A stretch of 64,000 nucleotides of DNA from Azorinus chamasolen (GCA_963576725.1 OY755237.1:65335269-65399268), one strand, 5' to 3'. Counted from the first letter of the stretch, positions 12,545 through 25,214 are shown. Translations and numbers: made by a program. The notes: generated by a model not told the origin, from the sequence alone.

Positions 12545-13325
12545 TGCAAGACGCAACCACCACCAAAACACCGATAGACAGCATGACACACACACACACA
12601 CACACACACACAACCACACACCCAAACGCACACACACACACACACACACACGCGCGCGAAATGAACACAGAAAACACCAAAAGACACACAAGAACCAGGG
12701 ACAAACGTTCCACACATGAACAAATCACAAGCACAAAGACGCAAGGCAAACAAAAGGAAGGGTGACAAAGAGAGTACCGCCTTGGCACCGTCAGTAGCAA
12801 AAACACCACTGGGGGTTTAAACCGGTTTACGGACGTCCTAACCTCACACTTCTCTCAAAGTCACCCTAGCTTTACAAATATTGTAAATAAAGGCATCCCC
12901 GCTGGACTTACCCACAACATAGACGACGGTGAACACAGGACAACATGTAAAACATAGCATAATAACTGTGACAATCCGTCAAATATGTACTCAATGACTT
13001 TGCTGAAGTCAGAGCACCTGCAGGTAAGCCGTTAAGGGCACGACAGGGAAAAAGTAATACATGAGTCTGGTAAGCTCCTCCTGTATCCAAGTTTAAGAGT
13101 ATACCATCATAGAGTACTACCCTCGGCCTGTCATCGCGCAAGCAAAGAGGGAAGCGTAGCTACCGACTGTAAAAGGGTCGATAACCAAACATGCAGTGCG
13201 TTGCAATATAATGGGATCATAACCTTTCTTTTTAAATGTTTTAATGCGTTTTATAAACAAATCATGAAAATGGATATGACCCCGAATTTTCCTAAGTTTG
13301 TAGATAACATCCCCATAAAAACCTT
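12545..13325 (-). mobile_element. Naiad-type PLE, 5'-truncated copy (subfamily B)
   Basis: Only the end of the protein remains (about 13325-13118 on the minus strand: a YGDVIYKLRKIRGH-like segment, then GYDPIILQRTACL and a FACAMTGRG terminus). It is followed by a SECIS-like structure at 13054-13120 and the 3' untranslated region. That region includes the conserved CCAAGGCGGTACT element near 12770-12790 and a (CA)n run at 12589-12652. The same tail occurs on the plus strand at 46.9-47.5, 54.5-54.8 and 57.1-57.4 kb. The 77-codon frame at 12908-13141 reads across the SECIS in another frame. Confidence 0.75.
13054..13120 (-). promoter_or_regulatory. SECIS-like element, subfamily B Naiad
   Basis: Minus-strand fold. 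Stem I pairs GUAGUAC with GUAUUAC. AUGA follows, opposite a GA in AGAC. Stem II pairs GGUA with UACC and CUCUU with AGGAG. An AAA run precedes a top helix CUUG/CAGG with loop GAUA. Spacing from AUGA to the AA run is 12 nt. Compared with subfamily A, stem II differs by compensatory pairs (GGUA:UACC versus GGCG:CGUC). Confidence 0.75.
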
Positions 13326-13820
13326 TTTAACGACGATATAAAACTAGAAGAGATGGTTATAAATGTACAAAATATGTTTTCATCGAATTGTTATGTCTAT
13401 TGACCTTATATAGCAGACACGTTCGATTACCAGTTGTATTTTTTCAGTCGCAGAATTGTTTATAAATAGATTGTATCAACTTAATGGCCAAACATAGTTC
13501 TTTCTCGTTCAAAACAATCTAATCCTTCGTTATAGTAAAGTCATTTAAATTCATATTATTTGAACAAAAGACATAGCGTATATCCAATAATTACTTAGTG
13601 CAATAGTAAGAGGTGTATCTGTTGCAATTTTATTTCTACTAGATCAACAATTAAATATCTTGTTAATGGTAGAGTGCTAGTGTGAAGATTAATTCTGATT
13701 TAGACTGAAACTCATCTAATATTATATATGTTCTAACATGAAATGCGCTACGCTGTGTCATTAAATATGTAGGTCAGACGGGCGTACTCTAAAAAATTTG
13801 TGGAAACATTTACCGCTGCA
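13326..13820. other. non-coding stretch, no gene seen
   Basis: AT-rich sequence between the Naiad fragment and the satellite boundary. Nothing recognisable. Confidence 0.45.
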
Positions 13821-13970
13821 GGTGTAACGAAGTAAAGTGACCCCCATTGAATACTTACCCCCGGTAACTATTCTTCAGAAAAATCGACCCATTTTCTGAA
13901 AATACCGACTCCCTCTGAAAATTAGTGACCCCTCTCCGCGATATCTATAGAATATTGACCTCCGCCCCAA
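13821..13970. repeat. left boundary of the GACCGGGGTC satellite region
   Basis: The sequence GGTGTAACGAAGTAAAGTGA opens a run of degenerate GACC/CCCC-rich motifs with TATTCTTCAGAAAAA. The inverse of this opening sequence occurs at 32738-32762, suggesting shared termini of one repeat family. Confidence 0.5.
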
Positions 13971-15199
13971 CTATTACTAACAAATTATCAACCATTGCAA
14001 ATACTTGAATACCTAATATTGCTGTGGCTGCAGCTTTGTTTTTGTTGTTGTCGCTACAGCATCGGGTAGCATTTGTAGGGCGGGTATGTGTGTGTGTGTG
14101 TTTGTGTGTGTGTTTGTGGGGTGGGTCGTTTAAACGAATTTTAACGCATACGCCTTTTTATTTAGAAACTGTGAGTATTTTGAAAAATGTTGACACTAGT
14201 AGAAGAGTGACAGTGGTGTAAAAGTTGTGGTGACTTTTGTTGAAATACTAGAATGAGAAGAAGATGTAAAACAAGAGGAAGAATGAGAAATAGTAGTAGT
14301 TGTATTAGTAGAAGTAGTGGTAGTGGTAATATAACTTATTTTAAGGGGACATCTACAATGCATGTTTAGTATAACGACCTTTTCTATGCGATAGCATAAA
14401 TGGTTCTATATTTCTTACAGCGAATACCCTTACTTGTCAGGGTCAAGTGTTTTAAATCTTTACAGTAAGTAACCTCTTCTTTTTATAAAGGCAAACACTA
14501 TTACTTGTGTATTTTGTTTTGTATCCTTTAGTAATAATTCACAATATAATCGAACTCGAACACAAATTAACTTCAATTGAATATAAAAGGATAAATGTAG
14601 ATGGTTTGGCAGACTGTTTTGAAACTGAACAGGTGCTTTTGTTTTCGATGCCATTCATTTGACTTACTAGGCAGCCACAAATAGGCGACGATCATACAGG
14701 GAAAACCATATTCTCTAGGTTATGTTATGAATAGAATATAACATTCGTCTTTATGATTTACGGATTTATTAAACCCGTCCTTTTAGACAAAAATAAACAT
14801 GCGTCACATCGTGGCTGTTGTCGTTTTCTACAAGGCTCGTTTAAAACAAAAATAAAAACAATTATGAACAACTCAACTGATGTTTATTTATCTGCAGACG
14901 CAAATGGCCTGTTGCAAATGTACAGACTATATTGCTTTGGTATATGCCACACGTGATTGACCTTTTTAAGAAAATCAACAATAACTGACACACTTCTCTA
15001 TAAACGAAATTGTATTTTGATAGGGTGTTGTGAATGCGTAGGTGCGTGCGGTAGGGTTTTAATTTGTGAGTGATTGTGTACTTATGTGTGCACGTGTGTG
15101 TGCGTGCGCGCGCGTGTATGTGATTTTCTGTAGGAACAATGATAACAAGTAGTATTACTTGGCGTCCATGGTTCCAAATATCATGAATTAGGGTCAGCA
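13971..15199. other. non-coding stretch with GT and TAG microsatellites
   Basis: Contains (GT)n-like sequence at 14085-14120, a small (TAG)n patch near 14290-14335 and GT/GC-rich DNA near 15080-15120. No gene was recognised. A 16-20 base G run occurs just downstream at about 15270-15290. Confidence 0.5.
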
Positions 15200-17795
15200 T
15201 TTTTTAAATACTAATTTAGGGTCAATTTTCTTCAGAAAAAACGGTACCATTTCTATAAAGAAAACCGGGGGGTGGGGGGGGGGGGGGGGGGTGGTAAATT
15301 AACATTGCGCGCATTGGTCATGATATCTTAAACGGGGCTCATAATGATATGACTTGGGGACACTACATCTGTAACAACAATGACGGAGGTTAAATATTTT
15401 TCGATTTACCTGAAATCCTTTCTTTAATGTATACTTGAGGTAGATTAAAGTTGCTGGCGTTGTTAAAAATATCACGAACGTGGGCCAAAGCATTATGACC
15501 GGGGTTTAAAAAATACTGACCGGGGTCGATATTCTTCAGAAAAGCTGACCCCCTTCCTTTCTACAAAATACTTGGGTTAAGTACTTTTAAAATTAAGCGT
15601 CGCAGTGTTCATTATACAATAAACAAGGTTCAATAATTCTATGATCGGGGGTCACTACATCTGTAATAATTATGACCAAGGTTAAATCTTTTTTCGATTA
15701 AAATTAACCTTTCTTTAAAATATACTGGAGGTAGATTAAGTTAGGTTAGTTGGAGTTGTTCAAAATATCATGAACGATTGTTAAAGCACTATGATCGGGA
15801 TTTGTTCGAAATATTATGAATACTGGTCAAAATACTACTACTAGGGGTCACTATTTTTGAAAAGTACTGACCGGGTCGATATTCTTCGGAAAAAATGAAC
15901 CCCCTTGCTTATAACAAAATGCTTTGGTTCAAGTAACATTGCGCGTATTGGTCATGATATAATTAATACGGTTCAAATGCCTATGACCGGGGGCCACTAC
16001 ATCTGCAAGGTTAAATATTTTTCGATTCACATGAAATCTTTTCTTTCAAAGTACTGGAGGTTGATTAGGTTTGTGAGTGTTATTAGAAATATCAGGAACG
16101 TCGGTCAAATTACTATGAGCGGGGTGTGTGGGGGTCACTATTGACAAAATACTGAGAGCATTGGTCATGCTGTAATAAACAGCTCAAAATGCTATGAAAA
16201 TTAGGTCAAAGTACCATGATCGGGGGTCAGCTTTTTTCCCTAAAAAAAAGCAAACCCCCAAACCGGGGGTCGATATTCTTCAGAAAAAAGTGACCCCATT
16301 TCTATACTATACCAGTGGTCAAGTAACATTGCGCGCATGATATATGTGATATAACAGGACTCAAAATGATAGACCGGGTGTCACTACATCTGTAACTCTT
16401 ATGACCGAGGTTAAATATTTTCAAAATGACGTGAAGCCTGTTTTTAAAAATCATACTTGAGGTAGATTAAAAATATTTTAAATATCACGAACGTAGGTCA
16501 AAGCAATATGACCGGGGGTCACTAATTTTTAAAACAATAATGACCGGGGATCGATATTCTCCAGAAAAAGTGATCCCCTTTCTACAAAACGCTTGGGTTA
16601 AATTAACATTGAGCGCATTAGTCATTTTACAATAATCAGGATTCAAAATGATTTGAACGTGGGTCACTACTTCTGTTAGAATTAAGACCAAGGTTAAATA
16701 TTTTCCGATGAAGGTTAAACCGTTTCTTTAAAATATACTAGAGGGAGATTCAGTTTGCGGCGTTGTTCGAATTATCAAGAACGTTGGTCAAAGCGACTGG
16801 TGTCACTATTTGTTTAAAATACTGACCTTGGGTCGATATTCTTCATAAAAAATGACCCCATTCTTTTCTACAAAAAAGTTGGGCTCAAATGACATTGCGC
16901 GCATCAGTCATGAGGCACTAAGCAGGGCTCAAATTGCTATGACCGGGGTTCACTACATCTGTTTGAATTATGATCAAGAAAAACCTGTTTTTCGATTCAC
17001 GTGAAACCCTTTCTTTAATAATACTGGAGGTAGATTAAGTTTGCGAATGTTGTTCAACATATGGACGTGGATCAAAGCACTATGATCGGGGCCACTAGCT
17101 TTATAAAAATACTAACCGGGGGTCGATATTCTTCAGAAAAATATGACCCCTTTCTTTTCTACAAAAAAGTTGGGTTCAAACGACATTGCTCGCATAGGTC
17201 ATGATACACTAAGCAGGGTTCATATTACTATGACCGGGAGTCGCTACATCTGTAATAATTATGACCAAGGTTAAATAGTTTTCGATTAAGGTTAACCCTT
17301 TCTTTAAATTATACTGGATGTAGATTAATTTTGCGGGAGTTGTTCAACATATCATGAACGATTGCCAAAGAACTTTGACCGGGGTCGCTATTCTTTAAAA
17401 ATTAAAATTCTTTAAAATAAACCGCTCTAATTGCTATGACTGGGGCTACTACATCTGTAAGAATTATGACCAAGGTTTTTTTTTTCATTTCACGTGATAC
17501 ATTTTCTTTAGAAAATACTGTAGGTGGTATAAGTTTGCGGGAGTTGTTCAACATATCATGAACGTGTGTCAAAGCACTGTAATCGGGGGTTGCTGACCGG
17601 GGTTGATTTTCTTCAGAAAAAGCGACCCCCTATGTACAAAATACTAGGGTTCAATTAAAGTGCGCGCATTAGTCATGGTTTAATAAACACCGCTCAAATT
17701 GCTATGACCGGGGTTCACTACATCTGTAAGAATTATGACCAAGGTTAAATAGTTTTCGTCTAAAGTTAAACCCTTTCTTTAAATTATACAGGAGG
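15200..17795. repeat. degenerate ~300-bp satellite, left array
   Basis: Tandem degenerate units carry, in order: GACCGGGGTCGATATTCTTC, a CCCC-TTTCTACAAAATACTTGGG motif, ATTGCGCGCATTAGTCATGA, GGTCACTACATCTGTAAGAA, CCTTTCTTTAAA, GGAGGTAGATTAAG and TTGTTCAACATATCATGAACG. The CCCC...CTACAAAA landmark recurs at about 15548, 15899, 16283, 16574, 16855, 17148 and 17625, giving 280-480 bp spacing. The unit copies are strongly diverged. No protein is encoded. The array continues at 21.3 kb on the far side of a Naiad insertion. Confidence 0.85.
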
Positions 17796-18286
17796 TAGAT
17801 TAAAATTTCAAAAATGAAACATGCAGGAAACACCACATACAAAACAAACAGTCGCCCGAACAGCAACACAAGGAAATAGCAAATGTACATTACTATAAAA
17901 ATATCAAGAGACGCACAAAGACAAAACAAACATACAATAGGGGAAAGATTGCAGTACCACCTTGGAACGGTCAGTGACAAAAGTCACTGGGGGTTAATTC
18001 GGTTTATGGGCGCCCACCCTCACACTTATTCCATCCCCACCCTAAACGACACACAGTGTAAATAAACGTATCCCCTCTCCGACTAATCTACAACAACCGC
18101 GATGGCAAATACAGTGGTAACGTGCATGTATAACGAAAACATTTAAGTGAACAAACTGTATCAACCTATCGCTAGTGTACTCAATGATTGAGGTGCAAAC
18201 AGAGTAACTGTAGAAAAGTAATAAAGGGTACGACAACAACGAAAAAGTACAGATATCCGACGTTCTCCTTCCGTTTCTGGATTTAA

Positions 18287-18528
18287 CCCTTCGCTTGCTG
18301 TTCACGTCAATATACTTACCTGTAAATAGTAAAGACCCTGATGAGACAGCTCCTGCAGGAGCTGGCTCATCAGGGTCTGCACTATTTACAAGTTGATTGT
18401 GCAACCAATACATTCCACAGCAGTGATTGCACGGCGATATACTTGTACACAATGTAGATATATTTAATTATACAACAGGGCATGGGTAAAGAAGGAGAAA
18501 TGTGTTTTAAAATTCAGCAAGAGAAGGG
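18287..18528. mobile_element. MITE, TTAA-flanked, 242 bp (family P1)
   Basis: Second copy of the 242-bp element, between TTAA at 18283-18286 and 18529-18532. It has the CCCTTCGCTTGCTG left end and a central GACAGCTCCTGCAGGAGCTG hairpin. It shares its right-hand TTAA with the P2 element next to it. Confidence 0.85.
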
Positions 18529-18532
18529 TTAA

Positions 18533-18750
18533 CCCATTACATCATAGGCTATTTTTAGATACAACCTCTTTGAATTAATCTACCAAAAAGGAGCATTAAT
18601 AAGAAAAAAGGAAAATTTTAGAATTTTGTAGTTTGAAACCATTGTGATAGAGCATATGCTCCTATAGGAGCAAATACTCTTATTTATTACAATGGTTTCT
18701 CAAAGTGACTTTTACAGAGTCATCAAAAGTCATCAATATGAGGGAAAGGG
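18533..18750. mobile_element. MITE, TTAA-flanked, 218 bp (family P2)
   Basis: Second copy of the element at 235-447, in inverse orientation, between TTAA at 18529-18532 and 18751-18754. It shares GCTCCTATAGGAGCAAAT and the TATGAGGGAAAGGG end. Confidence 0.75.
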
Positions 18751-20990
18751 TTAAGAGGTCGCCTTCATAGAGTACTAAACATTTCTTGTTGGCGTACATG
18801 CAAAGAGGCCAGCGTGATTGCCAACTGTAAAAAGGTTGACAACCAAACATGCAGTATGTTGTAGTACTACAGGATCATATCCCTTTTTAATGAATTTTTA
18901 ACATATTTGATGAACAAAGTGAGAAAATGGGTATGTCCAATAATTTTCGAAGTTTGTAAATAACATCACCATAAAATTCAGGATGTGAAATACCGTGTCG
19001 CAGAAGCGCCTTGAGATTACATTGGTACTTGCCAATAAGCGAGAGAGTTCGATAGTAAAATTTAGATAAAGGTTTTCTTAGTTTATGGTATCTATATCTT
19101 TGCTTAAGCAGTTTTTCAATTAAAATGAGATTTCGACTGTTAAAATCGTCAATAGATGAACAAGCTCTAGCAACACGAATATGTTGATTAATAAACTCCG
19201 TAAGATGGAGCACGGGGAAATCCCCATCAAGATGAGGAAAATTTACAATATTAAAATCAAAATAATTTTTTTTTCATATGTTTTAGACGAAACAATTCCA
19301 GTATCAATTTTAAGGTCTAGATCAAGAAACGCTGTATAATTGTCGGACGGGTTAGCTTTATTCAATCTGAGTTCTTTAGGATAAATTGTAGGAATCAGTG
19401 CATTAAAGAAAGGGTTATCTAAGTTAAAAATATCATCCAAATATCGACAAGTTTCATTGAAGGCTTTTATAACAACTTCTTGTGATTGAAGATTCAAACG
19501 CAACATGAAATCTCTCTCATAGCAGTACAAAATCAGATCTGGGACAAGTGGTAGTGCAGAATTCGTACCCATAGGAATACCAATTACCTGACGGTATATT
19601 GCATTCCCAAAATGTACAAATATGTTATCCAAAAGAAAGGTTAGTGATTCGCAAACTTCTGAGCACGTCCAATTGGTGTAATATTTCATTTGCTCGTCAG
19701 TAAAGAAAGCTCTTTCAGCATTACATGCCAGGAATGATGTTTTTTTCTCGAGCAAATACTTTCTGGACTAAGTTAGTAAGCTTATCCTTAATTAAAATAT
19801 GAGGAAGAGTTGTTTACAGAGTGGAAAAATTGTACGTGCTTACAGTAGATGCAATATACCTTTTGTTTTTTAAGAGTTCTTACTAGACCAGAAGAGATTT
19901 AATCCAGAAGTTTCACAAGTCTTATCACAGTAGAATTTTACATGTTCCTTTACCTTCGTTAAACAAGAAGTCAAAAGTATAGACCATTTAGTAGTTGTAC
20001 ATGAACAAGGATTTGCAATGAAACGCGCTTTATATGGGTTTTTTATGTAGTTTTGGTAACCAATACATTGCAGGAAGTTTACGTTGTGTAATTTTAATAT
20101 CGGTTCATAGCTGTTCACACTTTTTGACATGGTCTGAAACGATGGTATTTTCGTCAGTAGTGACTGAAATGAATGACTTGGTATTAATAATTTCCTGCAT
20201 CAAGACATCGATATAATGTACTCGTCAAATAATAATCACATTATTCGATGCCTTATCAGCAAGAACAAAAACGTATTTTGAATGGAAACCCTTTTTAAGA
20301 TGTCTAAAAGAAATTCTAGGTTCAGGTAGAAGAAGGTGTTTATTAGAGCTATAAAAGGAAATGCGTTTGTCAATTATATCAAAAAATAGTTTTTTCCAAC
20401 TAGAAAGAGCCTTAGACTCAACATGTTCTCTTCGACACCATTTAATGCTAACATTTTGTAAAGCCTCCGCAATCTGAACACGACAAGAGTTAAAATCTAT
20501 CAAGGATGGTATTCTATTTGAGACCTTTATTCAAAAGAGATCGTAGACGTTTATCTTTAATTATCTAAAAATTACCAGTACTCACATGACCAGCCGGGGA
20601 ATAGCAACATTTTGAGGTGGCGCAATATCAATTATCAGGAATATTATCATTAATATTAAGGTCGGCCACAATTTTATTACAGTTGAAAATTGTATTTCTG
20701 ATGGGTTTGTTATATTTGTAGCTGATGATAGGTGGTTCTGTATTTTTAAAGTATTTAGGAATAGTGTCAATTACATTTCCTGAAAGGATCTGATCTAAAA
20801 ATACTTTTATGGGCTTGCTCGTCAATTTCTTTTAATGAAGATACAGATAAGGAGGAAAGTATAGAAAGCATGGCATGTTTACCAGAAGTTAGACGTAAAG
20901 TATGTAGATCAAGAATAGTCATTTTCAAACGAGATTTTCGTCTAATATTACAATTTTTGCGAATGCCATGTTATCGAGATTTGTGTTTTC

Positions 20991-21325
20991 TTATAGAAAA
21001 ACTTGAAACATATCTATATCAGGTTCTTTCAAAATATTTCCAGTCTGGTAAATATTATCATTCAATCCTAAAGGAAAAGGTGTTTGCAATTTTTTGATCC
21101 AATTTAATTCAGATATAAATCTAGCTTTCGATTTAAAGCTACTAGTAGCATCCTTATTACATGTTATATGCTTAACAATTTGTACTAAAACATCTGAAAA
21201 AGAATGGCCAGATTTCCGAGAGTGTTGGTATAAAATAAAATTTAGTTTACGATTTCGACACTGATATGCATGCTCACGAAATCGAGTCTTCAAAGCACGT
21301 CCTGTTTGTCCTAGGTACTATATAC
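20991..21325 (-). pseudogene. GIY-YIG endonuclease domain, partial, N-terminal to RT
   Basis: About 110 codons in one frame contain YLGQTGR, LKTRFREH, a Cys in HAYQC, and the HSRKSGHSF stretch. These match the second half of a GIY-YIG nuclease with the Cys/His residues typical of PLE endonucleases. The segment runs directly into the SSFKSKARF-ELNWIKKLQTPFPLG linker, which leads to the RT. The first GIY strand is missing because the copy is 5'-truncated. The role would be target nicking for target-primed reverse transcription. Confidence 0.75.
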
Positions 21326-21334
21326 CTAGGTACT

Positions 21335-23730
21335 GTATAAGTTTGCGGGAGTTGTTCAACATATCATGAACGTGTGTCAAGGCACTATGACCCGGGGTCG
21401 CTAGTTTTTAAAAAATACTGACTGGGTCGATATTATTCAGAACATGTGACCCCTATGTACAAAATATGTGGGTTAAATTAGCATTGCGCGAATTTGTCAT
21501 AATATAATAAACAACAGCACAAATAGCTATAACCGATGGTTACAACTACATCTGTAAGAATTATTACCAAAGTTAAATAGTTTTTGATTAAAGTTAAACC
21601 CTTTCTTAAAAATATACTGTTTGCGGGCGTTGTTCAAATATCAAGAACGTTGGTCAAAGCACTATGAATGGGGGCACTATTTTTGTAAAAAATACTGATC
21701 CGGGGTCGATATTCTTAAAAGAAATTACCCCTTCTTTTCTACAAAAAAGTTGGGTTCAAATGACAATGTGCGCATCGATCATGATGCACTAGGCAGGGCT
21801 GAAATTGATATGACCGGGGTTTACTACATCTGTTAGAATAATGACCATGGAAAAAAAATCGATTCACGTGAAAAACTTTCTTTAAAATACTGGAGGTAGA
21901 TTAAGTTTGTGAATGTTGTTCAACATATCATGAACGTTGATCAAAGTATTATGACCAGGGGTCATTATGTTTTACAAAATACAAACCGGGGGTCAATATT
22001 CTTCTGAACAAATGATCTCCTTCTTTTCTACAAAATATTTGGATTCAAATGACACTGCTCGCATCGTTCTGATACACTGAGCAGGGCTCAAATTGCTATG
22101 ACCTGGGTTTTCTACATCTGTAAGAATTATGACCAAGGTTAAATATTTTTCGATTAAGGTTAACCCTTTCTTTAAATTATACTGGAAGTAGATAAAGTTT
22201 TGCAGGAGTTGTTCAACATATCATGAACGAGTGCAAAAGCACTATAGCCGTGAGTCGCTATTTTTTGAAAACTACTGACCGGGGTCGATATTCTTTAGAA
22301 AAGGTGACCCCCTATGTACAAAATACTTGAGGTCAATGAACATTGCGCGCATTAGTCATGGTGTAATAAACAACGCTCAAATTGCTGTGACCGGGGGTCA
22401 CTACATCTGTAAGAATTATAACCAAGGTTAAATATGTTTTAATTAATTCACGCGCCATTAAGAAACCCTTTTTTAAAATTATACTGGAGGTAGATTAAGT
22501 TTGCGGGTGTTCAACATATCATGAACGTGTGTCAAAGCACCATGACCGATGTCGCTGATTTTTAAAAAAAACAACAACAACACCAAACTCTGACCGGGGG
22601 TCTATATTCTTCAGAAAATGTGACCCCCTATGTACAAAATACACTGGTGCAATTAACATTGTGCGCATTAGTCATAATATAATAAAAAAAAACCCAGCTA
22701 AAATGGCTATAACCGACCATGGTTAAATAGTTTTCTATTAAAGTTAAACCGTTTCTTTAAATTATACTGGCGGTAGATTATGTTTGCGGGAGTTGTTCAA
22801 CATATCATGAACGAGTGCCAAAGCACTATCACTATTTTTAAAAGGTCGATATTCTTCAGAAAATGTGACCCCCTTTATACAAAGTACTAGAGTCCAATTA
22901 ACATTGCGCGCATTAGTCCTGATATAATAAACACCACTCAAATTGCTATGACCTGGGGTCACTACATAAGTAAGAATTATAGCCACGGTTAAATAGTTTT
23001 CGTCTAAAGTTAAACCCTTTCTTTAAATTATACAGGAGGTAGATTAAGTTTGCGGGAGTTGTTCAACATATCATGAACGTGTGTTAAAACACTATCATCG
23101 GGGGTTGTTATGTTTAAAAATATTCACCGGGGTCGATATTCTTCAGTAAATGTGACCCCCTATGTACAAACTACTTTGGCTCTATTAAAAGTGTGCGCAT
23201 TAGTCATGGTATTATAAAAAGGGCTCAAATTGCCATGACCGGGGGTCATTATATCTGTTTGCTGGAGTTGTTCAACATATCCTGAACGTGTGTAAAAGTA
23301 CTATGACCGGGGTTCGCTACGTTTTATAAACTACTGACGGGTGGTCGATATTCTTTAGAAAAGGTGACCACCTATGTACAAAATACCTTTGTTAAATCAA
23401 CATTGCGCGCATTAGTCATAATATAATAAACAACCGCTGAATATGCTATAATCGGTTGTCAACACATCTGTTAGAATAATGACGAAGGTAAAACGTGAAA
23501 CCCTTTCTTTAAAAATACCGGGTCAAAGCACCATGACAGCGGTCACTATCTTTTAAAAAATACTGACCGGGGGTCGATATTTTACAGAAAAATGACCCCC
23601 TATATTCAAAATACTTGGATCCAAGTAACATTGCGCACATTCGTCATGATATAATAAATACGGCTCAAATTGCTATGACTGTAAGAATTATAATCAATGT
23701 TAAATATACTACTCAACATTTGCTAGTCAC
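21335..23730. repeat. degenerate ~300-bp satellite, right array
   Basis: Continuation of the 15.2-17.8 kb array with the same ordered motifs. Landmarks of CCCC...TACAAAATA occur near 21450, 21735, 22020, 22310, 22628, 22870, 23158, 23370 and 23600. Units near the right end are shorter. No genes. Confidence 0.85.
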
Positions 23731-23958
23731 CAAATGCTTTAGTGTACATATTTTCGGCAATGATTTGATTACCGTCTTACAAATGGTTTTTAATGTCAAT
23801 TTCATGTTTAATCAATTTGATTGAAGGACAAATTTAACATTTGTTTTACCGATTTTGCAATAGTTATGTGGAAGAGAGGAGGAAGAGCCCCTATATCCAA
23901 TAGTTTTGGACACGCAACTTGTTTTCAAATTTTCACATTCCCATTTATTATTACAAGT

Positions 23959-24120
23959 TTAGACCCAGTAGCATTTATGTGATCCATTGCTAACGACAAC
24001 TGCTTGGCAACGCCTTCTTATGCTCCTTGTGAGATTTCTGATAGTCCTAGCGGGAATGGCGGCCCAGTCTTGCACCAACATGGCCTCTAGCTCCTGGATG
24101 CTTCTAGGTTGCACCTGGCG
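23959..24120 (-). pseudogene. Tc1/mariner-type transposase, C-terminal fragment
   Basis: Read on the minus strand, an open 53-codon segment ends in a stop at 23959-23961. It carries EAMLVQDWAAIP then RTIRNLTRSIRRRCQAVV, followed by NGSHKCY. This matches the last helix region of Tc1-like DDE transposases, where W..IP....R.L..SM..RC..V....GG.T.Y is usual. The DDE catalytic core is absent. Upstream sequence at 24121 onward turns into TAG repeats. Confidence 0.7.
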
Positions 24121-24164
24121 AACTGATATCCGTATCTGAAGCTTAAATTACCTGTGCGCAATTG

Positions 24165-24304
24165 GATTTAGTAGTAGTAGTAGTGGTAGAAGTAGTGGTA
24201 ATAGTAGGTAGGTAGGTAGGTAGGTAGGTAGGTTGGTAGGTTAGTAACAGTAGCAGTAGCAATAGTAGTAGTAGTAGTAGTAGTAGTAGTAGGTAGGTAG
24301 GAGT

Positions 24305-24336
<32 letters not shown>

Positions 24337-24853
24337 TAGTAGTAGAAGAAGAAGTAGTAGGAGAATGAGTAGAAGTAGTAGTAGTAGTAGAAGAAGTAGT
24401 AGTAGGAATAGTAGTAGTCAGAAGAGGATTAATAGTAGAAGTAGTCGTAGTAGTAGTAGAATGAGAAGGAGTAGTAGCTGTTATGGTAGTAGGAATATAA
24501 ATAGTCGTAGGAGGAGGAGGAGGAGGAGAAGGATGAGTAGTATGAGAAGTAGTAATAGTAGTAGTAGTAGTAGTAGAAGTAGTAGTAGTATTAGTAATAG
24601 TAATAGGAGTAGCAGCAGTAGCAGCAGTTGTAGTAGTTGTAAAAGAAGTAAGAGTAGTAGTAGTAGTAGCAGTAGTAGGTAAGTAGGTAAGTAGCTAGGT
24701 AATAGAAAGAGTAGTAGTAGGAGATGGAGCAGGAGGAGTAGGAGTAGCAGTAGATTAGTAGTAGTAGGAGAAGGAGTAATAGGAGAAGGGGTAGTAGTAC
24801 AAGCAGTAGTAGGAGTTGTAGTAGTAGTAAAAGGAGAAGTAGTAGTAGAAGTA

Positions 24854-24884
<31 letters not shown>

Positions 24885-24931
24885 CAGTAGTAGTAGCAGT
24901 AGTAGTACTAGTAGTAGTTGTAGTAGTAGTA

Positions 24932-24962
<31 letters not shown>

Positions 24963-25172
24963 GAGGAGGAGGAGGAGAAGAAGAAGTAGTAGGGGAATGA
25001 GTAGAAGTAGTAGTAGAAGAAGTAGTAGTAGGAGTAGTAGTCGGAGGACTTATAGTAGTACTAGTCGTAGTAGTAAAAGAATGAGAAGGAGTGGTAGCTG
25101 TAATGGTAGTAGGAATATAAATAATAATAGTTGTAGTAGTGGTAGTAGTAGTAGTAGTAGTAGTAGTAGTAA

Positions 25173-25214
<42 letters not shown>

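Larger units (their letters stand above)
18247..18777 (-). promoter_or_regulatory. SECIS element split by two MITEs
   Basis: The two halves are 18751-18777 (5' half on the minus strand: UAGUAC, UCUAUGA, AGGCGACCUCUUAA) and 18247-18286 (3' half). Removing the MITEs and one TTAA joins them at the apical CUCUUAA, exactly as in the intact copy at 37.8 kb. The structure can no longer fold as a compact SECIS. Confidence 0.75.
17810..21330 (-). mobile_element. Naiad-type PLE, subfamily A copy inserted in satellite
   Basis: A minus-strand retroelement starts inside a GIY-YIG-like endonuclease domain (YLGQTGR then LKTRFREH at about 21325-21280). It continues through the linker, where UGA stands in the UGA-Tyr-Cys motif (20628-20630). 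A second UGA (20225-20227) precedes the RT with GIPMGTN (about 19570) and YLDD (about 19437). It is decayed by several frameshifts. The satellite resumes on both sides, so the element inserted into a pre-existing array. Its SECIS is split by two TTAA MITEs at 18287-18750. This copy retains the most N-terminal sequence, showing endonuclease before RT, which is the permuted Naiad/Chlamys order rather than the canonical Penelope order. Confidence 0.85.

Noticed and set aside
12908..13141. 77-codon frame similar to frames at 37660-37899 and 47675-47863
   Set aside because: All three run across the SECIS-like element and untranslated region in a frame other than the RT frame. The similarity reflects conserved RNA, although a conserved downstream peptide cannot be excluded entirely.
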